A stretch of DNA of 64,000 bases from Neoceratodus forsteri (lineage: Eukaryota > Chordata > Ceratodontiformes > Ceratodontidae), in contig CM028130.1 of assembly GCA_016271365.2 (NCBI GenBank), positions 470,551,501 to 470,615,500 on the forward strand, in the 5' to 3' direction. A program made the position numbers and the translations under genes. How positions within the stretch are numbered: the stretch's first letter is position 1; each line of letters starts with the position of its first letter. Below are positions 31,328 through 41,558 of the stretch, one piece after another. A model generated the notes under the pieces. That model did not search any database and was not told where the DNA came from. It was given only the letters and a program-made list of their open reading frames with translations.

Positions 31328-31400
31328 ATGTTGAAAATTTGGGGCATAGATATTCAAAAATGGCCAAGTTATGCCACTAAGTTTAAAACCCCACTGAAAT

Positions 31401-31882
31401 ACATTGAACCGCATACCGGATTTCCTCAGTTAGCGGTCTGGCTTTGAAGAGTGAAGATGTGGAACCTTTGATGTGCATGAAGACCTAGAAATTACAGGAA
31501 AAAATATAAAAAAAGCTATTGTTTTCCAGGAGTCTTTGCCTGGAGTCTTTACCTACCAAGTCAGATATTAGTCTTTTGTCTTGCATCTCCCTCCATTACT
31601 GACATAATGATAATAATGAGGCATTACAAAGCTCTTGAACTTGAACAGGCGGTAAATGATGTTTCTACCTGTTTATTTAAAAAATACAAACGGGCAAAGT
31701 TCTCTGTTAACTTTAACTGCTGAACTCATTAAAAACTGCCAGAAGTCTAGCTTGCAGATAGGAAATATTCTGAATGTTCCCAAGAAATTATGGGGCATTA
31801 TTTTTTTTTTTCATTTGGTTTGTATAGCAGTCTAGCTCAAAGTCACTCAAACTCATGAACACCTCCACTGGTATTTTCAAAG

Positions 31883-31925
<43 letters not shown>

Positions 31926-33204
31926 TCATGTGTCTGGATCCTGGAGTCTGGATCTAAGGAAAAGTCAGGCCACCACCTGCCTATAGATCAAGTAAAGCTT
32001 CTATCACTACTACATCTAATGCGAACTACGTTTTGAGGGAAGGAAGAGAGAGTAACTGATGTTTATATGCAGTATCACCAACAAATAATGGTGCCTACAA
32101 TCCTTCCACCGACCTGGCTCCAATTTCACTCTGTGTCAACATTTGGCTGTTTGTTTATTTATTTTTCTATTTTTTCCTGTAACTTCTAGGTCTCTTTCCC
32201 TATCTCCTGCTGGCCACTCGTCACCCTTCTCCCGCTCCTTCCCAAATCCTGAAGCTCCTCCTCCTCCAGCTGCTCAGAGGGCATGTGTGAGGGAGTGGAG
32301 CTGCAGTGCTGCTGCCTGGGCCTGACCATTGTAACTAACATCAGCAGACTGAGGAGCAGCAGCATCGGAACGAGGTCACCCAAGAGGGAAAGAGAGAGCA
32401 AGCCAACAGTGCATGCATGAGACAGCAAACTCAGAGTTAGGTCTGTCTGTTCATGAGTGTTAGCCAGCCGAGAATTTGATGCTGTTAGCCATCTCAAAGT
32501 GACCGCAGGACAGGGCAGCTGTGAGGGAGAGCCCGTGGTGGGGTCTGAGCTGCAGGAAAACTAAATAACCACAGAAGCAGTGCATGGAACAGGCATAGGC
32601 TCCTGCTCTCTGGACTCTACTGCATGTGAGAATGTAAGAGTGTAGCCAGCGGCAAAGCTTTATCTTTGGGCTTGGAGTACTTCAAACAGGAGGAAGGTGG
32701 AGTTAGCTGTAGTACCGTCTACCATTTGCTTTTGGTGAAACTGCAGCTGCAGAAAGGCTGCTGAGTACTGCTGCTGTGGAATAACTACAGCAAAAGTTTA
32801 CCGGCGGCAACCAGCAACCAAAAGCAGCCAGCTGCACCAACACAAGTAATGATGACCAGTACCTTTCATATACCATTTATTCAGGTACCAACATGCTCAG
32901 TGGTGGCGTTGACATGATCAAGTTGCTCAAGGTTTAGTATACTGCTCAGTTGTTCATGTACACAGGTTGCTGGTGTTGACAGCTAATCAGCTGCTTGCTG
33001 ACTGGTTTCATGCAAATCAAAGGACCAAAGCCCGCTCTGATTGGAGCGGCTCATTCCTTTAATGTACAAGAAGTTTCCTTCCAGCAAACAACAAGTGGTG
33101 TCACGACCAAAGTACATGGTCATTGGTCTAGACTGCCGAGCCCCTGTTATTTTGAACTGCAATTGGCTCGGCAGTGACCTCCCCCCCGAAATCCCCTTTC
33201 AGTG
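31401..33204. other. No gene recognised; contains a (TG)n microsatellite
   Basis: A (GT)n run lies at 31886-31922. The rest has no recognisable element or convincing reading frame; the 32143-32497 frames are G+C-rich but lack any known motif. Confidence 0.4.
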
Positions 33205-33595
33205 TAATAAAATGTTTGGTGCACATGAGCATCAAATGTAAAAGGGGCACTGCCATCCTGATTAAGAAAGGGGTTAAAAATCTGCCCATATTTCAGACCC
33301 TGAGGGCAGGTTCCAAATACTTGCTGCCACATTGGCTGGCCAAAATATTGTCATTTGTAATGCATATGCCCTTAATTTTAGACAGAACAAATTCTTTGAC
33401 TCCACTGCTAGCCAGCTTATCACATTCTGTACACTGATTATGAAAAAATAGTTGGAGGTGACTTCAGTGAAATAATTGACCCAATTCTAGACAAAAATCC
33501 CTCCAAACCATCTCTAATAATTTCAAAATCCAGACACTCCCTTAAGCTACTACCAAGTTTGGAGGTGATCAGATGAAGTTTTATTATTTTTTCTC
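33205..33595 (+). pseudogene. Tx1/L1 ORF2 endonuclease fragment
   Basis: Frame 33174-33437 reads CKRGTAILIKKGVKNLPIFQ, a core of L1/Tx1 apurinic-type endonucleases. After shifts it continues with VGGDFSEIIDPILDKNPS (the GDFN block, here GDFS) and PSLIISKSRHSLK. It has no RT. It directly precedes an ORF1 start, an order opposite to that of a single L1 element, so the two come from different copies. Confidence 0.55.
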
Positions 33596-33775
33596 ACAAA
33601 CAAGTCTTTAGAACACATCCTGACTGCTATGACTCCTGCAGGTCCCAAGCTGGCTGCTACAAAACCACACACTCCTGTGACCGCCTCCGAAGGTACTTCT
33701 GCCCAGAAAAAAAAAATCTAATCTGGCTACTATTAAGGAGATGCTGGCTGAGATAAAGCTAGATATTTCAAATGT

Positions 33776-34785
33776 ATTTATTTATTTATTTGAATTCTTG
33801 GAAAAAAATACCATTGAGCTAATAGCTCATTTACAAAGGTTCCATGTCAAAGTACACATCAAACAGACAAACTGTACAGAAGCAAGTAGTATGGTGCAAA
33901 AGAGCGTCTGACAAAAAGTAACTAGATTAAGTACATTAAACAGACAATATGAATCACTAAAGTTGACCTTATCAGGTTGTAGGGTGAGTGAGAGGGGGAG
34001 CAGGTAGGATATGGAAGTGAGAGGAGGGCATGGAATGGCTACGGAGGGGGACATAGTGGGCATGTGAGGTGGGCAGGATGGGTGCGCTGGAGGGTGGCAG
34101 GGGAGTATTTGCTAATTTGGGTTGGCAGTCATAGCTGCAAAGTGCAGTAAGGTGTTGGCAGAGTTTTCTCTTGAATGAATGTCATGGGGAGGTCATTTAG
34201 CCAACTGGGCGCATAGTAAGCAAAGGGCTGCTGAATTTGTGGAGTTTGGCAGATTTGGACTTGATGAGACTGTCTGGACATGCCCCTAGTCCGATGAGGA
34301 TTAATCACTAGGTTAAGGAGGTTCTGGATGGCCATGGGGGTTAAGCCTAGGCAGGTTTTCTCCTCTAGGAGACAGACTTGGTATTTCACCCTGCCCGTTA
34401 GGTTCAGCCAGTTGGTCTGAGCATATGAGTCACAGCTATGAGTGAGTCTATGGGCTCCAGTTATTAGGCTACAGGAATTGTTTAGTGCTGTGTTGGTCAT
34501 TTTAAGAGTTGTGTCAGATGCGGCACTATGCACCACCAACCCATATTCGATAACAGAGATTATTGAGCTGTTTATTGCAAGCCGAAGTGCATCAAGGAAC
34601 ATACAATACCTGTGCCTATATAGGGGGCGAATCCTAATAACTGCCTTTGCAATGTGGTCCACATGGTTGGTGAAGGATAGGGAGCTGTCGAGGGTTACCC
34701 CTAGATATCTGAAGTTATTCACTTGTTCTAGTGGGATATTAAAGCTGTTCCAAATAGTTAATTGATGTGCTTTATGCTTGTTGTG
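33776..34785 (-). mobile_element. LINE-A, 5'-truncated
   Basis: The plus strand begins with (ATTT)n at 33776-33794, and GAGCTAATAGCTCATTTACA follows. The minus frame 34129-34722 encodes the C-terminus: NNFRYLGVTLDSSLSFTNHV, DHIAKAVIRIRPLYRHRYCM, NSSIISVIEYGLVVHSAASD and YYAPSWLNDLP. It is closest in protein to the plus-strand copy at 41559-44641. It splits a Tx1 ORF1. Confidence 0.75.
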
Positions 34786-35009
34786 ATTTAAAATCCTTCA
34801 TGGACAAGCTGCAGCAAGAGAGTGCTGACACTAAGCAACGGATTGAAGTCAATGAAAGAAAGGTCTCCCAAATAGCGGAAAATGTAATACAACTAATGGG
34901 CAGTTCTGATTATTATGATAAACAGTTGTCTTCTACTTTAGAAAAATTAGATGACTTAGAGAACCAAGGCAGATGGAATAACATTAGAATCACAGGTCAG
35001 CCAGAAGGG

Positions 35010-35044
<35 letters not shown>

Positions 35045-35058
35045 TGTGTATGTGTGTG
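35010..35058. repeat. (GT)n microsatellite
   Basis: GT repeats with two TAT interruptions, inside the Tx1 ORF1 remnant. Confidence 0.9.
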
Positions 35059-35480
35059 GGGGATATATGATTTTATTCCTGCAACAATTTTTCCAAGATA
35101 TTTTTCAATGTAAATAGGCCTGGCAAGTGGGCCCAACTCTCGCTTGCTCCCAGAACACAAAAAGGAGCTAGACCAAGACCAATAATTGTGTATTTCTTAA
35201 AATACTCTGCTAAGGAGGACCTTTAATATGTGGCCAGGGAGACAAAGTTCTTACAGTGGAGGGGGGGGGGAATCTCACTGTATCAGGACTTCTCTACTAA
35301 GGTTGTTAATAAAAGAAAAATATTTTCTGAGGTGAGACAAGTGTTACAAAGAAAGGGTTTTAACTATTACATGAAGTACCCGGCAACCTCGGTTATTCCA
35401 ACTGGCTCGGGTACATCTGTGCAATGTTCACCTGTCATGGCTTAGGATTTTTTTGAGGGCCAAAAGTTTAGTGATGCCAT

Positions 35481-36419
35481 TTGCCATGGTTCCTCTGAAT
35501 CAGTTAGAAATTCAGATCTAGAACCCTCATGAGACACAGTGAGCTCACCATGACCAAAGGGTTCCACAGAGAAGCCATAAGGACAAATGACATGTGACTC
35601 CAATGCAAGCACTGAGCCTCAAGGATTCCAGCAACATCCCTCCTCCCCAACCTATGCCTCAATAACAAAGCACCCACCGTAGAAGACTGCCATGGAGATC
35701 AGCATAGCCTGCAGCTTTACCAGAACAGTCCATCTCCATTTAAGGCTTTTGGAAACAGTTCCCAGCCATGCTACAAAAATAATCCAAAGACATGAACGCA
35801 AAGTCATAGTAAGGAATAATGGAACTCCTCTAGCGCCAGCTTGATCCCTTTGAGGTCTCCAGCGCCTGCATTACACAACAGCCTGCCACAGGAAGCAATT
35901 AATCATTAAATCATCACCATCCCTGTGGATTTCATTGGCTTATAAAAACTGCATCCGGGGATTAACTGATCAGTTGTTACCTCCGCCCCGGAGTCACTGA
36001 GAACCAACTTGTCTCCGCTTGAAACATTGAAATCCTGTTTCTTGTGAGTGATCCTTTTTCCTCTGCATACTCATGTGAGTTCTTCAAAATATCCGAGCTC
36101 TGAAGCTGAAATTTGCAAAACTGGCGACTTTAAACATTTGCACCTTGGGTCCACCCTTCACTTACTATGAGGAGGTGATAAAAGAGATCTTGTTTATCTC
36201 ATTGACTAAGCAAATGGAAACCTTTTTCATTTGTCTGGATTTACAAGCCATTTGCATGGTCGAAGCAGTTAAATGTCTAGCCTGCAGCACCAATGGGGTT
36301 GCCACCCATCCTGCTTTTGCCAGGATCATCCCATTTTTAAGGTCCCTATCCTGGGAAATGTCAGAATCTTCCTAGGACATTAAAGGTACTGGTTTTTATG
36401 TGTACAGTTGTAGCCTACT
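35481..36419. other. No gene recognised
   Basis: Could include the inter-ORF region of the Tx1 copy, but nothing specific can be supported. Confidence 0.35.
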
Positions 36420-36579
36420 GGGTCATAATGTCATACGCTTAATAGTGAGTTCTCCAAACGGGGGTGTGTGAGGTGAGGAGCCCCCCACAGAAAAAAGACT
36501 TATGCTGCATGGCAGCAATCACATTGTATTGGCATCGTGATTTTGCCATTCGGCATAATTTCTTGTGACATTTTGACCC
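36420..36579. mobile_element. Short terminal-inverted-repeat element (MITE-like), short form
   Basis: It starts GGGTCATAATGTCATACGC and ends TCTTGTGACATTTTGACCC. It is the reverse-complement relative of 742-1205, lacking about 300 internal bases. 160 bp, non-coding. Confidence 0.65.
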
Positions 36580-39542
36580 CGTGCCCAATTGTAGTAATTA
36601 CATTAAAAAAACTTTAGTAGTAGTAAAGTATTTTTTAATTTAATTCTCATATTTTCTCCCTTGCAAACTTAATTTCCTGCCCAAAATCTGCCTGCAAACA
36701 GTTCCAGCGCTGTCATTGGATGCCACTACTGTCTTGCATGTTTACTACTGGTTGTCACAAATTCACTCAGCAGGTCAGGCTCTCTACTCCCAAAGTGCCA
36801 ACCTCTGAGTGCAGTCTTGTGAACAGTGTAACAGACAAGGCAACCCTCTTGTCTGTTTTAGTGAGTTCGGATCAACCTTTGGTCTCAGTTCTGGAGGGAT
36901 TCAAACGGTTAACCTCTTGCTAGCATACCCAATGCACAGGCTCAGATATATCTGTCTTCGGGGGGCCAGATATCTTTGCCTATGGGCATCTAACCAGGTA
37001 TGCAGAAATTAACCCTTTAAAACTTTAATAAAGACCTCAGATTTAAAACACTTCTCTTTCCAGTTTGGTACCACCATACAAGCTTATGTCTGCTATCTGC
37101 TATAACCATAAATATTTCTTAGCAAAAGAAAGGAATTCAAAGCCAGACCAGGTTTGCTCTAAAATTAGAGTTTTTACTAAAATATATAATAATATGTCAA
37201 ACATACAATACAGAACTCTTATATCACAAGACATACATATCTTTAAACAAAACAAGGTTTAAAACAATGCAATTCCTACAACTATATTTAGATTTTGTCT
37301 AGCTTTCTAAATACCCGTTTTCAGTGCTCAGATGTTATCTTGGTCAGAGTCAGATAAAAGTGTCTTTTTAGTGAAACAGAATAATCTTTACAAGCAGTAT
37401 TTGCCAACCCCTTTTCAATGAGGTCACCCAGCTCCTCCTCTGTCAAAATATCTAAAAAATATATATTTCTATACAACCACAGGATGTAATTTCAAAGTAT
37501 TAATTCTGCAACCTTAGCATAACTCAGTTTCAAATTACATCTTCTTTGATCTCATGCTGTACCCTCCTCACACAGGATTCACAGGGTCATTTACAACCTT
37601 ACACCTCTATGTAACATCCTAGCTTCCCTTTCTAACATCATAAACCTAGTATATGATTTCTTTCTTAACAAAATTAACTTAAACAAGTCTGTAATTAACT
37701 CAGAGAAACAGGATCCTTAATAAAAAGTCTTCCAAGTAACACATTGTCTCTAAAAAAAAACTGAGTGTGTGTGAACTCACATACTGTCAGCAGTTTCCCA
37801 TGGCTTTCATCTCTCAGCTGAAATCTGGGGGGGGGGGTGGAATGAGTGAGGTCATTCCTAGAGCATCTGAATTTTCAGCAGAGACATTAATACATTCTAT
37901 ATTAAAAAATATATAATACAGCACTCGGAACTGGCTGTCTACGTCACACTGGTAACTTAGACAATGGGGCAGGCTGGCCAATGAAGTATTACACTGCTCT
38001 TGTGTTCTGTGGCACTGTGCTAGAGCGGCGGTGAGCGCGGGTCAGTCTGTCTCAGTGAAGTCCTGGTTCGGATCTGGAGAGCATGTGGGCACCGTGCTGT
38101 GCAGAAAAAATAATAAATTAACATCCTCTGGCTCCTCTAGACAGCACAGTTACTGTGCACTCATGACCCAATCACCCACCTACTGCAGCAGCAAGTGGAA
38201 CTTATGTGACTTCACTGTGTGGCTACCGTCATTTTCGTTTGGAGTGGCCTCTTGCTCTTCTGCTCGTGGCCTCGTGCTTGACCTCCTTGGGCTCCTCTTG
38301 TGCATGCTGCAAGGCAGGCCCTCTCTAGCTGGCCCCCGGTAGGCCACACCCACCCCACTTCCTCTAGACTCCAGACCCCTGCACATCAGCAGTTTGCAGG
38401 TGCAGCCACCACTGGTGACAGCCAAGCCAGAATAGAACAGGTTGTTGAACTAGTAAAGAACGATGGAAAGGGAATCAGTTCTGAACTGGAGTGGGACAGT
38501 CACGGTCAGGTCAGCAGAAACCCCTAAGGCCTCAGGCTCAGCCCAGGCCAGGAAAGTGCAAAGCAGCAGCCAGAAGAACAGAAGAAAACAAATGAAGTGG
38601 AGAAAAGGATGGTTATTCACTCACTGTCACTAGAGTCTAGACACAAACAGACACTGAGATGCAATCATGCAGCAGGTAGCAGCCGGTCCAGTAAATGGGT
38701 GAGATCTGACATTTACTGTATCTCAAGTTATTTTAAAGCATTTTCATCAGTTAACAAATTTCCTGTCCTTATCAGCTCTCTGTCAGCCTGTCACTGTGGT
38801 TAGTTCAACGGTGAATTTGTAATGTGCTACTGGCATGCATTGCAATTGCATTTGCATATAATAATAACTTAATGTGCCAGTAAGTAAGAGTCAGAGAGCA
38901 ACAGAGGGGCACTTGCACTCGAAAGGCAGGCAGCAGCAAATGGGTGAGATGTGTTGGACGGACAACAGTTAGTGTCTTCTAAAGATTTTCATCAGCTATC
39001 ACAGCAAATAAGTGGTCAACAGTGGGGTTCTGTATTTACCTCCAAAATGATAAACAAAAAGTTAAAAAAAGAAAAGAAAACTGAGAACTGGGAACCAGTG
39101 CAACAACTGATGGGTCCCAGGTCTTTGCAGAGCAGAAACTAGGTGCCTGTTTCAGTTTCTGCTCTGCTGATACCTGGATAAGAAGAATCCTGCTCCATAA
39201 CTGAACAATACTGAAGTAACTTTTCAATAAAAGCCCCAAAACTCACCACAGAGCATATAAAACCCTAGAGCCAGCCTTTACATAAAAAATGTTCACAGAG
39301 CATTGTGATGGGTGGTAGCTTCATGACATTGTTGGTCAGTCAGTTGGCACCCCCCCCCCGTTGGCCAGTCAGATTCTCCCACACCCCTGACTCCAGGGGG
39401 AAAATATTTTTTCCCTCGGAGTCAGTGGTGGGAAAGACATAACAAAAGTGTGTTTTATCTTCAATAAAAGCCCCAAAACTCACCACAGAGCATCTACAAC
39501 CCTAGAGCTTCTGGGGCCTAGTGGCCCCCAAACCCCCAGCCA
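36580..39542. other. No gene recognised; short direct repeats near the end
   Basis: Includes a G-run at 37828-37837 and a C-run at 39350-39359. A direct repeat TCAATAAAAGCCCCAAAACT occurs at 39224 and 39461. Open frames at 38031-38527 are G+C-rich but show no motif. Confidence 0.4.
39387..39425. repeat. Small hairpin between short direct repeats
   Basis: CTGACTCC (39387) pairs with GGAGTCAG (39418), with GGGGGAAAA / TTTTCCCT-like pairing inside. It lies between the two direct repeats at 39224 and 39461. Confidence 0.6.
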
Positions 39543-39729
39543 TTATGGAAAGGAAAGGGAACTTGTTTAACCCGGAAAGGCACACTAAGCTGATGTGACC
39601 TGGGGACACAAGGAAGTTAAGTGACTTACTCAAGGTCACACAGTATGCAAGTGGGAGTTAATGGGATTCATACCCAGGTCTTCAAGTTTGCAGCTCAGTG
39701 CCCTTAACCACTACACTATACTGCCTCCT
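39543..39729. mobile_element. CORE/MIR-like SINE
   Basis: AAGTTAAGTGACTTACTCAA, GGTCACACAGTATGCAAGTG, GATTCATACCCAGGTCTTCA and CCTTAACCACTACACTATAC are the characteristic antisense MIR-type segments (core, then tRNA-like A box GTGGTTAAGG on the complement). Confidence 0.7.
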
Positions 39730-41558
39730 AGCTAGAGATATAGTTATATCCTTTATATGTAAGATGTCCAGTTTTTTTGTATTTGTGAGGTGGTAATTCT
39801 AAGCCCAGCCAGCTTCTAAATACCTATCATATCGCTTCCATATCTGAAGATATTTGTGTGCTAATCGCTATGTAGAAGCTGCCTGCTGATGTCTGATTTT
39901 GTTTAACATTCTAACAGCTTCCTTGCACACTGTAAAGACAAGTGACCTGCATTTCGCCATTACAGTAATGCCAGTGAATGTTTATAACACAATCCCACAA
40001 GACATGGTTGTTTCATTTAATGATTGCTGCAGCTAAGTTCTGGCAAGCACCCTTTCGAATATTATAACTGGACTAACACTACTGATCTTAAACCTTTAGC
40101 TGTTACTTCACTGAGTTTGAGCTGTGTGTAATATTCATGACACCCCTGGAGCCCTTAAAATGTTTATCACACCTAATTAGACTATTTGAGTGCTTGGATG
40201 TTTCATCAAACACTGCCATTTATAATTTTCTCACTGATTAGGCTAATTGACAACTTCCTTGGCCTGATGGCTTTTAGACAATAGAAACCTCTGGATGAAC
40301 ACTTGGCTGACTCTGACTTTACATTTCATTATAGACATTCTAACTATCTTGCCATTTTGAGATTTTAGAGTGGTTGCAAATGCTCCTTTAAAAATCCAGT
40401 GGGAGTTGTGCAGGCAGACTCAAAATGCCTCTGTCATGTATTGTGTGTATAACCTAAGCAAATCTGCTATAAGTTGTGCATCACTCTGGATCTGGGGGGA
40501 GCCTGGGAGGTCTATCTGAACCATTCTTAAGCATCAAGATCACAACCAAAGCTCAAGAATTTTTCTGCATCCCTACCACTTAGCCTCGGGAAGGGATCTC
40601 TACAGCCCTTGGACTACTTTGCCACTAGTCAACTACCCCTAAACTAACTGACTAGATGGGTTTCTGTTATAAAAAACCCTCTTTCAAAATGACAGTGCTT
40701 GTGGGGCATTCCTAACCATTTTCCAATTTTCACTTCCAATACACAGTGATATACTGGGTGTTTCCTCTTTTAAGCTCATGCTGTAACTCACACAATGGAG
40801 ATAAACTCTGAGGAGCACAAAACTCCCTTAGCAAAAGAGTGCTGGTCAAGTCTAAGATCTGATTAAGTTAAGTCATTGAAAGGGACACCTTGGAATCAGC
40901 TTTTGCATTCTGGTGCCAACTTCTACTAGCCCACAAGGACTACTTTTTAATGGCTGCAGTGGGCATTGCCCTGCAGTCGTTTTGCTATTACATAGAAAAA
41001 GGGAGCGCTTCTGATTCCTAACGAACTAGATAAAATTAGAGGTATTGTGGTATTACTCTGCTTTCATTCAGCTAAGCAGTGTTTCAAAGCACTATTTTGT
41101 GCTAAGCTTCAATCTGGTTAGAAAGGGAGATAAGCAGACAACCCTGGGACTACAGCGTCAAATGTCACAGAATGGAATATTTATGTAGTAAATCTAATGT
41201 TCCGACTCTCACTGAAGAGGTGCCCATGTGCACCCATTGTTATCATAATTTGATGGTGCTTCATATTAGTTTATTAGGGGCTGTGCTTGGTTATGGTTTC
41301 ATCTTGTATTGCAGTACAAGTATGTGCATTTTTTACTCATTGGATATGTTATCTATTCTGGTGTGTGTGTGTACACTGTGAGGGTGGCTCTGACTGTGTT
41401 CCTGTTCTGTCATCTGTGTGACCACATGTGGATGTTCACAGGGGTCGAAACTGGCACTGGCCCCACTAGCCAAATGCTGTTAGATATTGTTTTGGGATAG
41501 ACAAAAATCTTTGTAAGAATAAAAAAATAGAATTACAAGTCTAACTTTTACCACTTAG
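39730..41558. other. Repeat-poor stretch, possible conserved noncoding element
   Basis: The longest interval here without any recognised repeat. It has TAATTAG near 40174, TAATTGA near 40244, TTTAATGATT near 40016 and TTTATAATTT near 40219, all homeodomain-like sites, clustered in 39870-40330. No coding frame is convincing. Whether it is conserved cannot be judged from one sequence. Confidence 0.3.

Larger units (their letters stand above)
28690..31400. repeat. Tandem array, ~275-bp unit, about 3 copies, split by CR1
   Basis: GTCATTTCACACCAGAGG near 28709, GTCATTTCATGCTACAGG near 28979 and GTGATTTCACACAGCAAC near 29258 start successive units, each followed by GAAAACACAT-like sequence and CATGAGG. 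Each unit also has GGCTATGTTGAAA-TTGG and, in inverted orientation, CCAAATTTTCAACATAGCC. The third unit is cut by the CR1 at 29354-31327 and resumes GTTGAAAATTTGGGGCAT at 31331. Confidence 0.75.
33629..35480 (+). pseudogene. Tx1/L1 ORF1, interrupted by LINE-A
   Basis: ATG 33629 starts MTPAGPKLAATKPHTPVTAS, with a Pro/Ala/Thr-rich N-terminus, then ATIKEMLAEIKLDISN. The LINE-A at 33776-34785 interrupts it. It resumes KSFMDKLQQESADTKQRIEV, the coiled coil, then STLEKLDDLENQGRWNNIRI and TGQPEGV of the RRM (interrupted by (GT)n at 35010-35058), and KFLQWRGGGISLYQDFSTKV of the C-terminal domain, to about 35480. The domain order is that of L1-type ORF1 proteins. Confidence 0.65.

Noticed and set aside
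32143..32497. G+C-rich open frames on both strands (Ser/Pro-rich and Leu-rich)
   Set aside because: No known motif, no splice context, and composition explains the open frames.
36890..37930. A+T-rich stretch resembling an LTR or retroviral flank
   Set aside because: No TG...CA repeat pair, primer binding site or coding domain could be found.
38031..38527. Overlapping open frames in G+C-rich sequence that look exon-like
   Set aside because: No domain recognised and both strands are open; composition bias is the simpler explanation.
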